A DNA stretch of 62,121 nucleotides from Pseudomonadota bacterium. GTDB lineage: Bacteria > Pseudomonadota > Gammaproteobacteria > Burkholderiales > JAKAFK01. The notes under the pieces were generated by a model. That model saw nothing but the letters and a program-made list of their open reading frames with translations, was not told the origin of the DNA and made no database searches. Shown in pieces: positions 1-10,685 of this stretch. The position numbers and the translations under genes are program-made. Each line of letters begins with the position of its first letter. Position 1 is the stretch's first letter. The stretch spans positions 1 through 62,121 of the forward strand of contig JAJYKK010000012.1 in assembly GCA_021788645.1 (NCBI GenBank), given 5' to 3'.

Positions 1-96
1 AAATCGCCTCAAATCCCGATCCTCTTTATTTGATGGGCGCAAAATGGTATGTTTACAGGTTATCCCTAATTTTGATAACGATCAGGAGGGTGCAAC

Positions 97-522
97 ATGG
101 CCGTGGAACGTACGCTGTCTATCATCAAGCCCGATGCGGTGGCCAAGAACGTCATCGGAGAAATTTATTCGCGTTTTGAACGCAATGGACTAAAAGTTGT
201 CGCAGCACGTATGATGTGGCTTTCACAGAGCGAAGCGGAAGGGTTCTACGCGGTGCACAGGGAGCGCCCGTTCTTTCGCGACCTGGTGCAGTTCATGATT
301 TCCGGGCCGGTCATGGTGCAGGTTCTCGAGGGCGAGAACGCGATTGCCAAGAATCGCGAACTCATGGGGGCCACCGATCCCAAGAAGGCGGATAAGGGCA
401 CCATCCGCGCCGACTTTGCCGAGAGCATCGATGCGAATGCCGTGCATGGCTCCGATGGACCGGCCACCGCCGCGGTGGAGATCGCCTACTTCTTCCCGGC
501 GATGAGCGTTCACTCGCGCTAA
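97..522 (+). CDS. ndk: Nucleoside diphosphate kinase
   Basis: This cytosolic enzyme transfers the gamma phosphate from ATP to nucleoside diphosphates and balances NTP and dNTP pools. The 141-residue product has the normal family length. The phospho-acceptor histidine is H117 in NAVHGSDG, with the family N-terminus [12 protein letters not shown] and the RPFF segment near residue 57. A strong ribosome site (AGGAGGG, about 84-90) fixes the ATG. It is the first gene of a run matching the E. coli ndk-rlmN-pilF-rodZ-ispG-hisS order, and rlmN starts 4 bases after its stop. Confidence 0.97.
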   Translation: MAVERTLSIIKPDAVAKNVIGEIYSRFERNGLKVVAARMMWLSQSEAEGFYAVHRERPFFRDLVQFMISGPVMVQVLEGENAIAKNRELMGATDPKKADKGTIRADFAESIDANAVHGSDGPATAAVEIAYFFPAMSVHSR

Positions 523-526
523 GCGG

Positions 527-1618
527 ATGCCCGTGGTCACCAACCTCCTCGACTTCGACCTTTCCGGCCTGACGGACCTCCTGGCCACGATGGGCGAGAA
601 GCCGTTTCGCGCCAAGCAACTGTTTCGCTGGATTCACCATGCGGGCGCCGGCGACTTCGGGCAGATGAGCGACCTGTCGCGCGGCCTGCGGGAGAAGCTG
701 GCGAGGTCTTGTGCAGTGGTGCCGCCGCGCCTGGTCGCCGAAAGCCGCTCTGAGGACGGGACCCGGAAATGGCTGCTCGAGGTGAGTCCGGGCAACCGCG
801 TCGAAACGGTCTTCATTCCCGAGGAGGGCCGCGGCACATTGTGCATTTCCTCGCAGGTCGGCTGCGCGCTGGAATGCCGTTTCTGCTCGACGGGGCGTCA
901 GGGCTTCAACCGAAACCTGACGGTTGCGGAGATCGTCGGCCAGCTGTGGTGGGCGAACCAGGCGCTCGGACGCGACCCCGAGGGGGATCGGCTCATCAGC
1001 AACGTCGTCATGATGGGGATGGGGGAGCCGCTGCTCAACTTCGAACATGTCGTGACGGCGCTTAGGATCATGCTGGACGACCATGCCTATGGCTTGTCCC
1101 GCCGGCGTGTCACGGTCAGCACGTCCGGCATCGTCCCCGCCATCGACCGACTGGGTCGGGAATGCCCGGTGGCGCTGGCGGTGTCCTTGCACGCGCCGAC
1201 GGATCCGCTGCGCGACCTGCTGGTGCCCATCAACAGGAAATACCCCCTGGCGCAGCTGGTGGCCGCCTGCGAACGCTATGTCGTCTGCGCTCCCCGCGAC
1301 TTCATTACTATCGAATACGTGCTGCTCGACGGCGTCAACGATGAGCCGGCGCACGCGAGGCAGCTCGTGGAAGTGCTCAAGCCGGTTTCCTGCAAGGTAA
1401 ACCTGATTCCTTTCAATCCCTTTCCGGAATCCGGCTTTCAGCGATCGAGCCCGCACGCCGTGCAGCGGTTTCGCGATGTGCTCATACAGGCAGGCCTCAT
1501 CGCGACCACCCGCAAGACACGCGGGGACGATATTGACGCGGCGTGCGGGCAATTGGCGGGACAGGTGGAAGACAAGACGAAGCGGACGCACCGGCGGCTG
1601 GGAGGCTCGTATGTTTGA
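527..1618 (+). CDS. rlmN: Dual-specificity 23S rRNA/tRNA (adenine-C2) methyltransferase
   Basis: This radical SAM enzyme methylates C2 of A2503 in 23S rRNA and A37 in some tRNAs. The radical SAM cluster cysteines are C113, C117 and C120 (CALECRFC). A GMGEPL motif binds SAM, and the C-terminal [11 protein letters not shown] carries the cysteine used in the methyl-Cys mechanism. The 363-residue length is normal. It lies between ndk and pilF, whose ATG overlaps the end of this gene by 8 bases, so the two are probably translationally coupled. Confidence 0.97.
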   Translation: MPVVTNLLDFDLSGLTDLLATMGEKPFRAKQLFRWIHHAGAGDFGQMSDLSRGLREKLARSCAVVPPRLVAESRSEDGTRKWLLEVSPGNRVETVFIPEEGRGTLCISSQVGCALECRFCSTGRQGFNRNLTVAEIVGQLWWANQALGRDPEGDRLISNVVMMGMGEPLLNFEHVVTALRIMLDDHAYGLSRRRVTVSTSGIVPAIDRLGRECPVALAVSLHAPTDPLRDLLVPINRKYPLAQLVAACERYVVCAPRDFITIEYVLLDGVNDEPAHARQLVEVLKPVSCKVNLIPFNPFPESGFQRSSPHAVQRFRDVLIQAGLIATTRKTRGDDIDAACGQLAGQVEDKTKRTHRRLGGSYV

Positions 1619-2393
1619 CAAGGTGTGGGGAAACGGGTGGCGGTTGGGCTGGGCGGGCGTGTTGGCGGCCGCCCTGCTGGCGGGTTGCGCGAACGCACCG
1701 CAATCGCGCGTGCAGCAAGACGATCTGCTCAACCGGGCGACCATTCACACCGAGCTGGGTCAGGGGTACTACGAGCACGGGGAAGTGGCGGTTGCACTGA
1801 AGGAACTCGATGAGGCGATCCGAGTCGATCCGGCTTATGCGCCGGCCTACAACATGCGCGCCCTGGTCTATATGCACCTGGGTCAGGAAGCCCAAGCGCG
1901 AGCGGACTTTTCGCGGGCGCTCGCGCTCACCCCGAAGGATGCGGCGCTCAACAACGATTACGGCTGGTTCTTGTGCCAGCACGGTTCGCCCGGCGCGTCG
2001 ATCAAGTATTTCATGACGGCCATCGCGGACCCCCTGTATGCCACACCGGACAAGGCCTATGTCAACGCCGGCCTGTGCGCGCTCAAGGCGAACGATGCAG
2101 GGCGCGCCGAACAGTATTTCACCGATGCCTTGGAGAGACAGCCCGACAACCCCCAGGCCCTTTATCATCTGGCCGACTTGGCGTTCCGGGCCGGACGCTT
2201 CGCGCGGGCGAGCGCACTGGCGCATAAGCTCCTCACGGTGAGCGCGCCGACCGCCGAGAACCTTTGGCTGGCCATCCGCATTGCGCATGCGGCGGGTGAT
2301 CGCGATACCGAGGCGAGTGCCGCCATGCTGCTCCGGAGCCGCTTCGCGCAGTCGCCTCAGGCGCAGGCGTTGGCGCGTGGAAATTACCAATGA
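1611..2393 (+). CDS. pilF: Type IV pilus pilotin PilF/PilW, TPR lipoprotein
   Basis: This outer-membrane lipoprotein helps the PilQ secretin localise and assemble. The 260-residue product has a signal peptide ending in the lipobox LLAGC, followed by several TPR repeats over roughly residues 45-200. Examples are [16 protein letters not shown] and the [16 protein letters not shown] segment typical of PilF. The ATG at 1611 was chosen because it gives a clean lipoprotein signal and overlaps the rlmN stop; the same frame is open further upstream but without a signal peptide. It overlaps rodZ by 4 bases. Confidence 0.93.
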   Translation: MFDKVWGNGWRLGWAGVLAAALLAGCANAPQSRVQQDDLLNRATIHTELGQGYYEHGEVAVALKELDEAIRVDPAYAPAYNMRALVYMHLGQEAQARADFSRALALTPKDAALNNDYGWFLCQHGSPGASIKYFMTAIADPLYATPDKAYVNAGLCALKANDAGRAEQYFTDALERQPDNPQALYHLADLAFRAGRFARASALAHKLLTVSAPTAENLWLAIRIAHAAGDRDTEASAAMLLRSRFAQSPQAQALARGNYQ

Positions 2394-3244
2394 CGGATGA
2401 GATCGACGGCAGCCCGGTGCCCCCTTCGGCCGCCGGCCCATCGGCAGGTGCCCGCCTGGCGGCGGCCCGCGAGAAGGAAGGGCTTGGCGTGGCGGACGTC
2501 GCACGGCATCTGAAGCTCACGGTGCGGCAGGTCGAGGCGCTGGAAGCCGACGACTACGACCGGATGCCGGGCGCTCCATTCGTGCGGGGCTTCGTGCGAA
2601 ACTATGCCAAGCTCGTGGGCCTGGACCCCGAGCCCCTGGTCGCGAGCCTGCACGGGCTGCATGCCCCGGAACCCGCCATCGCCGCCGCGTCGGGGGGGCG
2701 GCGGATCGAACTGCCGGTGAGGAGCCGCCGCTCCTGGATACGCATCCTGGTGATCGTCCTCATCGTCCTGGTGGGCTTGCCGCTGCTTTTTCATGTGTGG
2801 CTGCAAGGCGGGCCACCGCCCACGGTCCCGCATGTGCCGATTGCGCCGAAGCCCCTGCGGGCATCGCCCGGGATTCGCCCGGGTCCCGCGCGCCCGGCCC
2901 TGCCGCGCCCAAGCACCGCCCCCCGCCCGGCGACCCGCAAGGCTCCCGCGGCCTCGACGGCTCCTGCGGCCACGACCGCCCCCTCAGGGGCCGCTGCGGC
3001 ACCGGGCAAGGCCGTGATCAAAATGGTGTTTGCGGGCCCCTCCTGGGTCGAGATTCGCGATCGGTCGGGCAAGGCCATCTTTGCGCGCCTGAACCCGGCA
3101 GGCACAAGCCAGGCGATCGAAGGAGTCCCCCCATTTCGCATGGTAATTGGTGATGCGCCTGCGGTGACGCTTACCTATAATGGGAATGCCGTTGATCTGG
3201 CCCCCATCACGCGGAATGATGTCGCCCGCCTAACCCTGAAATAA
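2390..3244 (+). CDS. rodZ: Cell-shape protein RodZ
   Basis: RodZ links MreB filaments to the membrane-spanning elongation machinery. The 284-residue protein has a cytoplasmic Cro/CI-type helix-turn-helix (about residues 20-90, including LKLTVRQVEALEADDYDRMP), one membrane helix (ILVIVLIVLVGLPLLF, about 120-140), a Pro/Ala-rich periplasmic linker (about 145-205) and a C-terminal beta domain of the DUF4115 type beginning FAGPSWVEIRD. It overlaps pilF by ATGA. The position before ispG is the usual gammaproteobacterial one. Confidence 0.94.
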   Translation: MTDEIDGSPVPPSAAGPSAGARLAAAREKEGLGVADVARHLKLTVRQVEALEADDYDRMPGAPFVRGFVRNYAKLVGLDPEPLVASLHGLHAPEPAIAAASGGRRIELPVRSRRSWIRILVIVLIVLVGLPLLFHVWLQGGPPPTVPHVPIAPKPLRASPGIRPGPARPALPRPSTAPRPATRKAPAASTAPAATTAPSGAAAAPGKAVIKMVFAGPSWVEIRDRSGKAIFARLNPAGTSQAIEGVPPFRMVIGDAPAVTLTYNGNAVDLAPITRNDVARLTLK

Positions 3245-3265
3245 GCCGCTGTCCGAGAGGTCATC

Positions 3266-4387
3266 ATGTTCCACGTCGACATCCCCCGGCGCAAATCGCG
3301 CCAGATCATGGTAGGCTCGGTCGCTGTCGGCGGGGATGCGCCGATCAGCGTGCAGAGCATGACCAATACCGAAACCTGCGATGTCGAGGCGACGCTCGCC
3401 CAGGTGCGGCGGCTCGCACAAGCCGGCGCAGACATCGTTCGCGTATCGGTGCCCAGCCTCGATGCGGCGGAGGCCTTTGGCAAGATCAAAGAGCGATCCC
3501 CCGTGCCCTTGGTGGCGGACATCCATTTCGATTACCGGATCGCCTTGCGGGTGGCGGAACTCGGGGCGGACTGCCTGCGTGTGAACCCGGGTAACATCGG
3601 GCGGGAGGAGCGCGTGCGTGCGGTGGTTCAGGCCGCCCGCGACCGCGGGATTCCTATCCGGATCGGCGTCAACGCCGGGTCCCTGGAAAAGGATTTGCAG
3701 AAGAAGTATGGCGAACCCACGCCGGATGCCCTGGTGGAATCCGCCCTGCGCCATATTGATATCCTGAGCCGCCTGGATTTCCCCGATTTCAAGGTCAGCC
3801 TCAAGGCCTCCGACGTCTTCACCACCGTGGAAGCCTACCGGAAGCTCGCCGGACAAATCGAGCAGCCTCTCCATCTGGGTATCACGGAGGCCGGGGGATT
3901 TCGCGCCGGCAGCGTTAAATCGGCGATCGGGCTGGGGCTGTTGCTGACCCAAGGGATTGGGGACACCTTGCGCATTTCGCTGGCCGCCGATCCCGTCGAG
4001 GAGGTGAAGGTGGGCTTCGATATTCTCAAGAGCCTGCGGCTGCGCAACAAGGGCGTCAACATCATCGCCTGCCCGTCTTGTTCGCGCCAGGAATTCAATG
4101 TCATCAATGCGGTCAACGCGCTGGAGGCGCGCCTGGAGGATATTCTGGAACCCTTGGACGTGGCCGTCATCGGCTGCGTGGTGAACGGGCCCGGCGAAGC
4201 GCGAGAGGCGGCCATAGGCATTGCGGGTGGCTCGCCCAATCTTCTTTATATCGACGGCAAGCCGTCGCACAAAGTGGCCGAGGCTGAGTTGGTCGACGAG
4301 TTGGAACGCCAGATTCGCGCCAAGATCGCCCAGATGAGGGCGCATCCGAAAGAAGAACGAACCATACCGATCCAATCGGTGGGATAA
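3266..4387 (+). CDS. ispG: (E)-4-hydroxy-3-methylbut-2-enyl-diphosphate synthase
   Basis: This enzyme performs the penultimate step of the MEP pathway, converting MEcPP to HMBPP with an iron-sulfur cluster; the isoprenoids also feed the squalene genes at 35.5-38.5 kb. At 373 residues it is the bacterial short form. The 4Fe-4S ligands are visible as C269 and C272 (CPSC) and C304 ([10 protein letters not shown]). The catalytic TIM barrel starts at the N-terminus ([15 protein letters not shown]). It sits 21 bases after rodZ and is followed by hisS. Confidence 0.97.
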   Translation: MFHVDIPRRKSRQIMVGSVAVGGDAPISVQSMTNTETCDVEATLAQVRRLAQAGADIVRVSVPSLDAAEAFGKIKERSPVPLVADIHFDYRIALRVAELGADCLRVNPGNIGREERVRAVVQAARDRGIPIRIGVNAGSLEKDLQKKYGEPTPDALVESALRHIDILSRLDFPDFKVSLKASDVFTTVEAYRKLAGQIEQPLHLGITEAGGFRAGSVKSAIGLGLLLTQGIGDTLRISLAADPVEEVKVGFDILKSLRLRNKGVNIIACPSCSRQEFNVINAVNALEARLEDILEPLDVAVIGCVVNGPGEAREAAIGIAGGSPNLLYIDGKPSHKVAEAELVDELERQIRAKIAQMRAHPKEERTIPIQSVG

Positions 4388-4423
4388 TGTGCCCTTTGTC
4401 TTCCTTGGTCGATTAGTCATTTA

Positions 4424-5722
4424 ATGAGTTCCACGATTCAAGCCGTCCGCGGGATGAACGACATCCTGCCGGACGAGGCGCCCTTATGGGAGTTTTTTGA
4501 GGACACCGTGCGCGACTGGGTGCGCGGTTTCGGCTATCGCCCCATCCGCATGCCGCTCCTTGAGAAGACCGACCTGTTCGTCCGCTCGATCGGAGAAGTG
4601 ACGGATATCGTCGAAAAGGAGATGTATACCTTCGTCGACGCGCTGAGCGGCGAGAGCCTCACCTTGCGGCCGGAGGGCACCGCCGCCTGCGTGCGCGCTG
4701 CGCTCGAGCACAATCTCCTTTATGGGGGACCGCAGCGGCTCTGTTATGCAGGTCCGATGTTTCGCCATGAGCGCCCGCAAAAGGGCCGCTACCGGCAGTT
4801 CCACCAGCTGGGGGTCGAGTCGCTGGGCTATGCGGGCCCGGACATGGATGCGGAGCATCTCGTCATGGTCGCCCGCCTCTGGAAGACGCTTGGTCTCACC
4901 GAGATTTCTCTCCAAATCAACACGCTCGGCAGCGCGCCTGCGCGTGCGCGACATCGCGCGCGGCTCATCGACTATCTAAGCGCCCATTTGGAGGCGCTCG
5001 ACGAGGACGCGAGGCGTCGGCTGCATACGAACCCGCTGCGGGTGCTGGACAGCAAGAATCCGGCGATGCAGGAGTTGATCGAGGGCGCGCCGCGTCTGCT
5101 CGACGAGCTCGATGAGGTTTCCCTCAAGCACTTCGAGGAATTGCAGGCGATCCTGCGCCAGGTGGACATTCCCTTCGAGATCAATCCGCGCCTTGTCCGC
5201 GGACTCGATTACTACAATTTCACCGTCTACGAATGGGTAACGACCAAGCTGGGCGCGCAGGGCACGGTCTGTGCCGGCGGGCGCTACGACGGGCTCGTCG
5301 AGCAGTTGGGCGGCAAGCCGACGCCTGCCTGCGGGTTCGCGATGGGCGTGGAGCGCCTGATCAGCCTGCTGCGGGAGGCCGGGGGGCTTCCCGAGACGTC
5401 GGTGCTCGACGGCTATGTGGTGCATCAGGGGGCGCGTGCCGATGCGTTCGCCTGGGCGGTCGCAGAATCTTTGCGCGACGCCGGGTTGCGCGTGGTCTAT
5501 CATTGCGGGGGCGGGAAATTCGCGGCCCAGATGCGGCGCGCGGATGGCAGCGGTGCCCGCTACGCCGTGATCGTCGGCGACGATGAGGCGGCGTGCCAGG
5601 AGGTGAGCCTGAAGCCCTTGCGCGCGCTGGAAGCGCAGGCACGCGTGAGCGTGCAGGAGGCGGCGGACATCATGCGGTCCGGGCGCCAGATCTCCGCCGC
5701 GCAGGCAGGGGCGGCCCCTTAA
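4424..5722 (+). CDS. hisS: Histidyl-tRNA synthetase
   Basis: This class II aminoacyl-tRNA synthetase charges tRNA-His. The 432-residue product carries motif 2 (the [16 protein letters not shown] region), the two histidine motifs ([15 protein letters not shown] and [15 protein letters not shown]), motif 3 (GFAMGVERL) and an anticodon-binding domain from about residue 325. The catalytic motifs are complete, which separates it from the regulatory paralogue hisZ at 12984. Its position between ispG and yfgM is standard. Confidence 0.97.
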   Translation: MSSTIQAVRGMNDILPDEAPLWEFFEDTVRDWVRGFGYRPIRMPLLEKTDLFVRSIGEVTDIVEKEMYTFVDALSGESLTLRPEGTAACVRAALEHNLLYGGPQRLCYAGPMFRHERPQKGRYRQFHQLGVESLGYAGPDMDAEHLVMVARLWKTLGLTEISLQINTLGSAPARARHRARLIDYLSAHLEALDEDARRRLHTNPLRVLDSKNPAMQELIEGAPRLLDELDEVSLKHFEELQAILRQVDIPFEINPRLVRGLDYYNFTVYEWVTTKLGAQGTVCAGGRYDGLVEQLGGKPTPACGFAMGVERLISLLREAGGLPETSVLDGYVVHQGARADAFAWAVAESLRDAGLRVVYHCGGGKFAAQMRRADGSGARYAVIVGDDEAACQEVSLKPLRALEAQARVSVQEAADIMRSGRQISAAQAGAAP

Positions 5723-5772
5723 GCGTCCGCCCGGACGTGGCCGCCAGATGGAGAGGTAAATCGGGGAAGGAT

Positions 5773-6405
5773 ATGTTTAATCTCGAAGAGCAGGAGCAGA
5801 TCGACGCGCTCAAGGCGTGGTGGAAGCGGTATGGCAACTGGGTATCGTTGGCGTTTCTGGCCGTCGCCCTGGCGGTGGCGGGCACCCAAGGCTGGAACAT
5901 CTACCAGAACAGGCAGGCGAGCCGCGCGGCGGTGCTCTTCGCAAACCTCGAGGCCTTCGCCCAGGCCGGGGACGTGCACGCCGTGCGACAAACGGCGGGC
6001 ACCCTCATGGCGCACTATCGACTGACGGCTTACGCGTCGCGTGCGGCGCTCATCGCCGCCGCCGCCAACGATCACGCGAACGACACGCGCAGTGCCGCGG
6101 CGCAGCTTCATTGGGTGCTCGACCACACGTCCGAGGCGCCCCTGCGGGCGGTGGCACGGCTTCGGCTCGCCGGACTGCTGCTGGACGAGAAACACTACCG
6201 CCAGGCCCAGCAGTTGCTCGCGGCGGGCCAGGATAAGGCCTACGCAAGCCTGTATCATGACCTCGAGGGCGATGTGGCGGTGGCGGCCGGCAACGTGGCC
6301 GCGGCGCGCACGGCCTATCAGGCCGCCTTGCAGGGCAAGGACGAGGACGCGACCTTCCGGGCCTTCGTCCAAGACAAACTCGATGCGCTGGGAGGCACGA
6401 AATGA
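5773..6405 (+). CDS. yfgM: YfgM-type inner-membrane TPR protein, ancillary SecYEG translocon subunit
   Basis: YfgM is a single-pass membrane protein that associates with SecYEG and PpiD and helps hand over periplasmic substrates. The 210-residue product starts MFNLEEQEQIDALKAWW, typical of the family, followed by a membrane helix (WVSLAFLAVALAVAGTQGW, about 22-40) and a periplasmic TPR-like helical domain. The ATG at 5773 gives this family N-terminus; the frame is open upstream inside hisS. It overlaps bamB by ATGA. Its partner PpiD is at 46012. Confidence 0.93.
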   Translation: MFNLEEQEQIDALKAWWKRYGNWVSLAFLAVALAVAGTQGWNIYQNRQASRAAVLFANLEAFAQAGDVHAVRQTAGTLMAHYRLTAYASRAALIAAAANDHANDTRSAAAQLHWVLDHTSEAPLRAVARLRLAGLLLDEKHYRQAQQLLAAGQDKAYASLYHDLEGDVAVAAGNVAAARTAYQAALQGKDEDATFRAFVQDKLDALGGTK

Positions 6406-7565
6406 GGCGGGATATCCGGGGGCTAAGTCGGCGCGGCGTGAGCGCTCTCCTCTTGGGGGCGACCGCGCTGCTGGGCGGTTGCGGCCTGTTCAGCTCTTCC
6501 TACAGGCCCCCGAAGCCGGCACCCCTGCCGGTGTTCAAGCCCGCTGCGCGGGTTGGTGCGGCATGGTCCGCCGAGGTCGGCGGCGCCGGCACCGACGCCT
6601 TCTCGCCGGCGCTCGCAGGCGATGCGGTCTATGCGGCGGGGGAAAACGGCCGTCTGTACCGTTTCGATGTCGGCTCCGGGCGAAAAATCTGGGCCGTCGA
6701 CACCGGCATCCGGCTCTCGGCCGGCGTGGGGGCCGGGGACCATTGCGTGGTGGTGGCGACCAACCGAGGCCGGGTGCTGGCCTACAGCGATGCCGGCAAG
6801 CCCCTCTGGCAGGCGCAGGTGTCCAGTTCGGTCTTGAGTCCTCCTGCCGTGTCCGGCGGCCTGGTCATGGTGCGATCGGCGGACGGGCGCATCACTGCGC
6901 TGAACGCCGCCGACGGCAAGGAAAAATGGTTTTACCAGCAGCCCCTGCCCTCGCTCACGTTGCGTAGCTTTGCGGGCGTCCTTGCCTTGCGCGGGGCGGT
7001 CTTCGCCGGGTTCCCGGGCGGCCAGTTGGTGGCCTTGGCGCTGGAGAACGGCAACACCGGCTGGTCGGGGACTGTGGCGGAGCCCAAGGGCGGCACCGCG
7101 CTTGAACGCATTGCCGATGTGACGAGCCTGCCCGTGACCGATGGCCAGGAGATTTGTGCCGTCGCCTACCGCGGGCGTCTCGCCTGCTTCGACATCCGCT
7201 CGGGCAACCTGCTCTGGGCGAAGCCGATGTCGAGTACGGCGGGGCTGGCGATGGGGACCCACAACGTCTATGTGAGCGAGCAAGATGGCACCGTTGCCGC
7301 GCTGGACAAGTCGACCGGGGTGAGCCTGTGGAGCCAGAGCGCGCTGCATCGGCGCACTCTGACGGCTCCCGTTCTGGTCGGCCCTTATGTGGCAGTGGGC
7401 GATTATCAGGGCTATGTTCATTTCCTATCGCGCGCCGATGGAGCCTTCGTGGCCCGGGCGGCGACGGACGGCAGCCGCATCGCCGCGCCGCTGGTGCCTT
7501 GGGGCGACGAGGGATGCCTGGCGCAGACGAAAGATGGGACGCTGACCGCGTTCCGCGTGCAGTAG
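6402..7565 (+). CDS. bamB: Outer-membrane assembly lipoprotein BamB
   Basis: BamB is the beta-propeller lipoprotein of the BAM complex that inserts beta-barrel proteins. The 387 residues include a signal peptide ending in the lipobox LLGGC, followed by repeated PQQ-like blades (for example [19 protein letters not shown], and [13 protein letters not shown]). The start overlaps the yfgM stop. It is followed by der 46 bases downstream, as in E. coli. Confidence 0.95.
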   Translation: MRRDIRGLSRRGVSALLLGATALLGGCGLFSSSYRPPKPAPLPVFKPAARVGAAWSAEVGGAGTDAFSPALAGDAVYAAGENGRLYRFDVGSGRKIWAVDTGIRLSAGVGAGDHCVVVATNRGRVLAYSDAGKPLWQAQVSSSVLSPPAVSGGLVMVRSADGRITALNAADGKEKWFYQQPLPSLTLRSFAGVLALRGAVFAGFPGGQLVALALENGNTGWSGTVAEPKGGTALERIADVTSLPVTDGQEICAVAYRGRLACFDIRSGNLLWAKPMSSTAGLAMGTHNVYVSEQDGTVAALDKSTGVSLWSQSALHRRTLTAPVLVGPYVAVGDYQGYVHFLSRADGAFVARAATDGSRIAAPLVPWGDEGCLAQTKDGTLTAFRVQ

Positions 7566-7611
7566 GCCGCCCGCCGATGCGTCCATCCCCAAGGCGAGGC
7601 CGGGAGCCCGC

Positions 7612-9015
7612 GTGAAACCCACTGTCGTGCTCATCGGCCGGCCCAATGTCGGCAAGTCGACCCTGTTCAACCGGCTGACCCGAACGCGTGCGGCCATCGT
7701 CGCGGACATGCCGGGCCTCACGCGCGACCGGCACTATGGCCACGGGCGCGTGGGGGATCGGCCCTACTTGGTGGTGGATACGGGGGGGCTGGAGCCTGCG
7801 GCGGATGCCGGCATCCTGGCCGAGATGGCGCGGCAGACGCGACAGGCGGTCGATGAGGCCGATGCGGTCGTCTTCCTGGTGGATGCCCGCGACGGCTTGA
7901 CCCCTCATGACCGGCTGATCGCCGATGAACTGCGGCGCAGCGGGCGGCCGGTCACGCTCGTGGTGAACAAGGCCGAGGGTCTGCCGAAGGCGATCGTGGC
8001 CGCCGAATTCCATGAGCTCGGGCTGGGCGAGCCGTGGCCGATCTCGGCGGCACATGGCGAGGGCGTGCGCGAGCTCATGGAGCTGGTCCTCGCGCCCCTG
8101 CCCCTGGAGAGCGCGCCGGCGGAAGAGGGCACGGCCCCGAAAATCGCGGTGGTGGGCCGCCCCAATGCCGGAAAATCCACCCTGGTCAACAGCCTGCTCG
8201 GCGCCGAGCGCGTCATCGCCTTCGACCAGCCGGGCACCACGCGCGACAGCATTCACATTGACTTCGAGCACGCCGGCCGGCCTTACACCCTGATCGATAC
8301 GGCGGGGCTGCGCCGGCGGGGGAAGGTGTTCGAGGCGGTGGAGAAATTCTCCGTCATCAAGACGCTGCAGGCGATTGAAGAAGCCAACGTCGCCGTGCTG
8401 GTGCTCGATGCCAAGGAAGGCGTGTCCGAGCAGGATGCCCACATCGCGGACTTCATCGTCGAGGCGGGGCGCGCGCTCGTGGTTGCCGTGAACAAATGGG
8501 ATGCGCTCGACGCGTTCGGCCGGGAACATTTCAAGCAGGCGGCGGCCCGCACACTCAAGTTCCTGGATTTCGCCCGCTTTCATCATATTTCCGCGCTGGC
8601 GGGCACGGGCGTTCCCGCTCTGCTGCGCTCCATCGATGAGGCTTATGCGAGCGCGCACGCGAAGCTGCCGACCCCCCAGCTGACCCGTATCCTGGCGGCG
8701 GCGGTGGCGGCGCAGGCGCCGCCCAAGGGCACGATGTTCCGTCCGAAGCTGCGCTACGCGCATCAGGGCGGCAGCAATCCACCGCTGATCGTCATTCACG
8801 GCAATGCGCTGGACCAGATTTCCGACAGCTATCGACGCTATCTCGAGCGGACCTTCCGCGACGCGTTCAAGCTGCGCGGGACGCCCCTGAAGGTGCAGTT
8901 CAAGGGCGGCCACAATCCCTTTGCGACCAAGAAGGCGCCGCCGCTGACCCCGCGCCAGGAGCGCAAGGCCCGGCGAGAGCGCCGGTACGGACGCAAGACG
9001 TTCGGGCGGAGTTGA
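7612..9015 (+). CDS. der: Ribosome-assembly GTPase Der (EngA)
   Basis: Der is an essential double GTPase acting in 50S subunit assembly. The 467-residue product has two G domains: the first P-loop GRPNVGKST lies near residue 8 and the second GRPNAGKST near residue 182, each with a DTAGL-type switch motif (VDTGG in the first domain) and an NKxE or NKWD motif. A KH-like domain and a basic C-tail ([11 protein letters not shown]) follow. The start is GTG at 7612. It closes the block begun by ndk. Confidence 0.96.
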   Translation: MKPTVVLIGRPNVGKSTLFNRLTRTRAAIVADMPGLTRDRHYGHGRVGDRPYLVVDTGGLEPAADAGILAEMARQTRQAVDEADAVVFLVDARDGLTPHDRLIADELRRSGRPVTLVVNKAEGLPKAIVAAEFHELGLGEPWPISAAHGEGVRELMELVLAPLPLESAPAEEGTAPKIAVVGRPNAGKSTLVNSLLGAERVIAFDQPGTTRDSIHIDFEHAGRPYTLIDTAGLRRRGKVFEAVEKFSVIKTLQAIEEANVAVLVLDAKEGVSEQDAHIADFIVEAGRALVVAVNKWDALDAFGREHFKQAAARTLKFLDFARFHHISALAGTGVPALLRSIDEAYASAHAKLPTPQLTRILAAAVAAQAPPKGTMFRPKLRYAHQGGSNPPLIVIHGNALDQISDSYRRYLERTFRDAFKLRGTPLKVQFKGGHNPFATKKAPPLTPRQERKARRERRYGRKTFGRS

Positions 9016-9089
9016 GCATGGGCGAGGGCGTGGATGGCGCTTGCAATCGGCGAAGGGGCCCCCATATCGGAATAGGGATGCGAAAATCG

Positions 9090-9101
9090 CCTAAACTTAG
9101 G
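9090..9101. repeat. 12-bp inverted repeat upstream of hfq
   Basis: CCTAA-AC-TTAGG is a perfect short inverted repeat in the 252-base gap between der and hfq. A TATACT hexamer lies at 9142-9147 but has no convincing -35 partner. The repeat could be an operator or chance. Confidence 0.3.
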
Positions 9102-9267
9102 TTCGGACTGGCCCGCGAGGGTATGGAGTTTGCGGGACGACTATACTGCTGAGAGGATCCGCCCCATCGCCCAGCGCGCGGGCATCTCGCCCTTTGGTGC
9201 GGTGCCTCCGGGCAGGCGCCGGGATGTCGTCCGCGAACGACTCACAAAATAATAGTATGGAGAAATC

Positions 9268-9507
9268 ATGAGTGCGAAAGGGCAATTGTTACAAGACCCG
9301 TTTTTGAATGCGTTGAGAAAAGAGCATATTCCCGTTTCCATTTATCTGGTGAACGGCATCAAGCTGCAAGGTCAGGTCGAATCGTTTGACCAGTATGTCG
9401 TGCTCCTCAAGAACACCGTGACCCAGATGGTATACAAACACGCCATTTCCACCGTCGTGCCCTCGCGTCCGGTGAATCTCTCCTTCGAACCGTCCCCGGA
9501 CGCTTGA
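9268..9507 (+). CDS. hfq: RNA chaperone Hfq
   Basis: Hfq forms a hexameric Sm ring that pairs small RNAs with mRNAs. The 79-residue product contains the full Sm1 motif ([20 protein letters not shown]) and the Sm2 motif ([14 protein letters not shown]). The N-terminus [17 protein letters not shown] is canonical. The C-terminal tail is very short (about 12 residues after Sm2), shorter than in E. coli. Its stop overlaps the hflX ATG by one base. A GGAG ribosome site precedes the ATG. Confidence 0.98.
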   Translation: MSAKGQLLQDPFLNALRKEHIPVSIYLVNGIKLQGQVESFDQYVVLLKNTVTQMVYKHAISTVVPSRPVNLSFEPSPDA

Positions 9508-10682
9508 TGTTGGATCGTCCGGGCAGCGGTGATGCTGCCATATTGGTGGGTCTGGACTTCGGCGAGCCGGATTATGCCGGTGGCCTTCAGGAGTTGCATG
9601 AACTGGCTGTCAGTGCCGGCCTCAAGGTGCTGGCCAGCCTGGGCGGCCGGCGGGCCAAGCCCGATCCCGCCTGCTTTGCGGGATCGGGCAAGGTCGAGGA
9701 GATCGCGCGCGTCGCCGCAGAGCGGGGGGCGGGCGTGGTGGTGTTCAATCACGAACTCACGCCGGTCCAGGAACGCAATCTGGAGCAGCGGCTTCGGGCC
9801 CGTGTGGTTGACCGAACGAGCCTGATACTCGATATATTCGCGCAGCGCGCGCGTAGCCACGAAGGAAAGCTGCAAGTCGAGCTCGCGCAACTCGAACACC
9901 TGTCGACGCGCCTCGTGCGAGGATGGACGCACCTCGAGCGGCAGAAAGGGGGGATCGGCCTGCGAGGGCCCGGGGAGACGCAGCTCGAGACGGACCGGCG
10001 GCTGCTCGGACGGCGCGTCAAGGTGCTGCGCGAGAAGCTGGCACAGCTTCGGCGACAGCGCGCTGTGCAGCGCCGCGCTCGCGAGCGCGGCGATGTGTGC
10101 ACGGTCTCGCTGGTCGGCTACACCAATGCGGGCAAGTCGACGCTCTTCAACCGGCTGACCCATGCCTCGGCGTTTTGCGCCGACCAGTTGTTCGCCACGC
10201 TCGATACCATGACCCGCCGGGTATTCATCGAGACCCGTCCGCTCGTGCTTTCCGATACCGTGGGATTCATCAAGTCCTTGCCCCATACGCTGGTCGAGGC
10301 CTTCCGTGCCACCCTGGAGGAGACCGTCTATGCCGACCTCCTGCTGCACGTGGTGGACATGGGCAGTCCCGCGCACGAGGAGAGAATCGAGGAAGTGAAC
10401 AAGGTGCTGGCCGAGATCGGTGCCAATCACATTCCGCAGATCATCGTCCACAACAAAATCGACGTCAAGGGGCTCTTGCCGGGTGTCGACCGGGATGAGT
10501 ATGGTAAAATCGAGCGGGTGAGAGTGAGCGCCAGGACCGGAGAAGGGATCGATTTGCTACGCGAGGCCCTGAAGGACAGCGCCAGGCCCGTCCTGAGCTC
10601 AGACCCGCGGGAAGCGCGCGCGGGCCGAGCGAAACCACCTGTCTCGGCCTCGGAACTCGGGCTTGAGCTTGGAAATGGATAG
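9507..10682 (+). CDS. hflX: Ribosome-splitting GTPase HflX
   Basis: HflX binds 50S and stalled 70S ribosomes and splits them after heat stress. The 391-residue protein has the N-terminal HflX domain with the glycine-rich GPGETQLETDRR motif, then a G domain with P-loop GYTNAGKST, switch DTVGFIKSLP and NKID. The start is taken as ATG 9507, which overlaps the hfq stop as TGATG; a TTG one codon earlier is also possible. Position hfq-hflX-hflKC is conserved. Confidence 0.96.
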   Translation: MLDRPGSGDAAILVGLDFGEPDYAGGLQELHELAVSAGLKVLASLGGRRAKPDPACFAGSGKVEEIARVAAERGAGVVVFNHELTPVQERNLEQRLRARVVDRTSLILDIFAQRARSHEGKLQVELAQLEHLSTRLVRGWTHLERQKGGIGLRGPGETQLETDRRLLGRRVKVLREKLAQLRRQRAVQRRARERGDVCTVSLVGYTNAGKSTLFNRLTHASAFCADQLFATLDTMTRRVFIETRPLVLSDTVGFIKSLPHTLVEAFRATLEETVYADLLLHVVDMGSPAHEERIEEVNKVLAEIGANHIPQIIVHNKIDVKGLLPGVDRDEYGKIERVRVSARTGEGIDLLREALKDSARPVLSSDPREARAGRAKPPVSASELGLELGNG

Positions 10683-10685
10683 CGC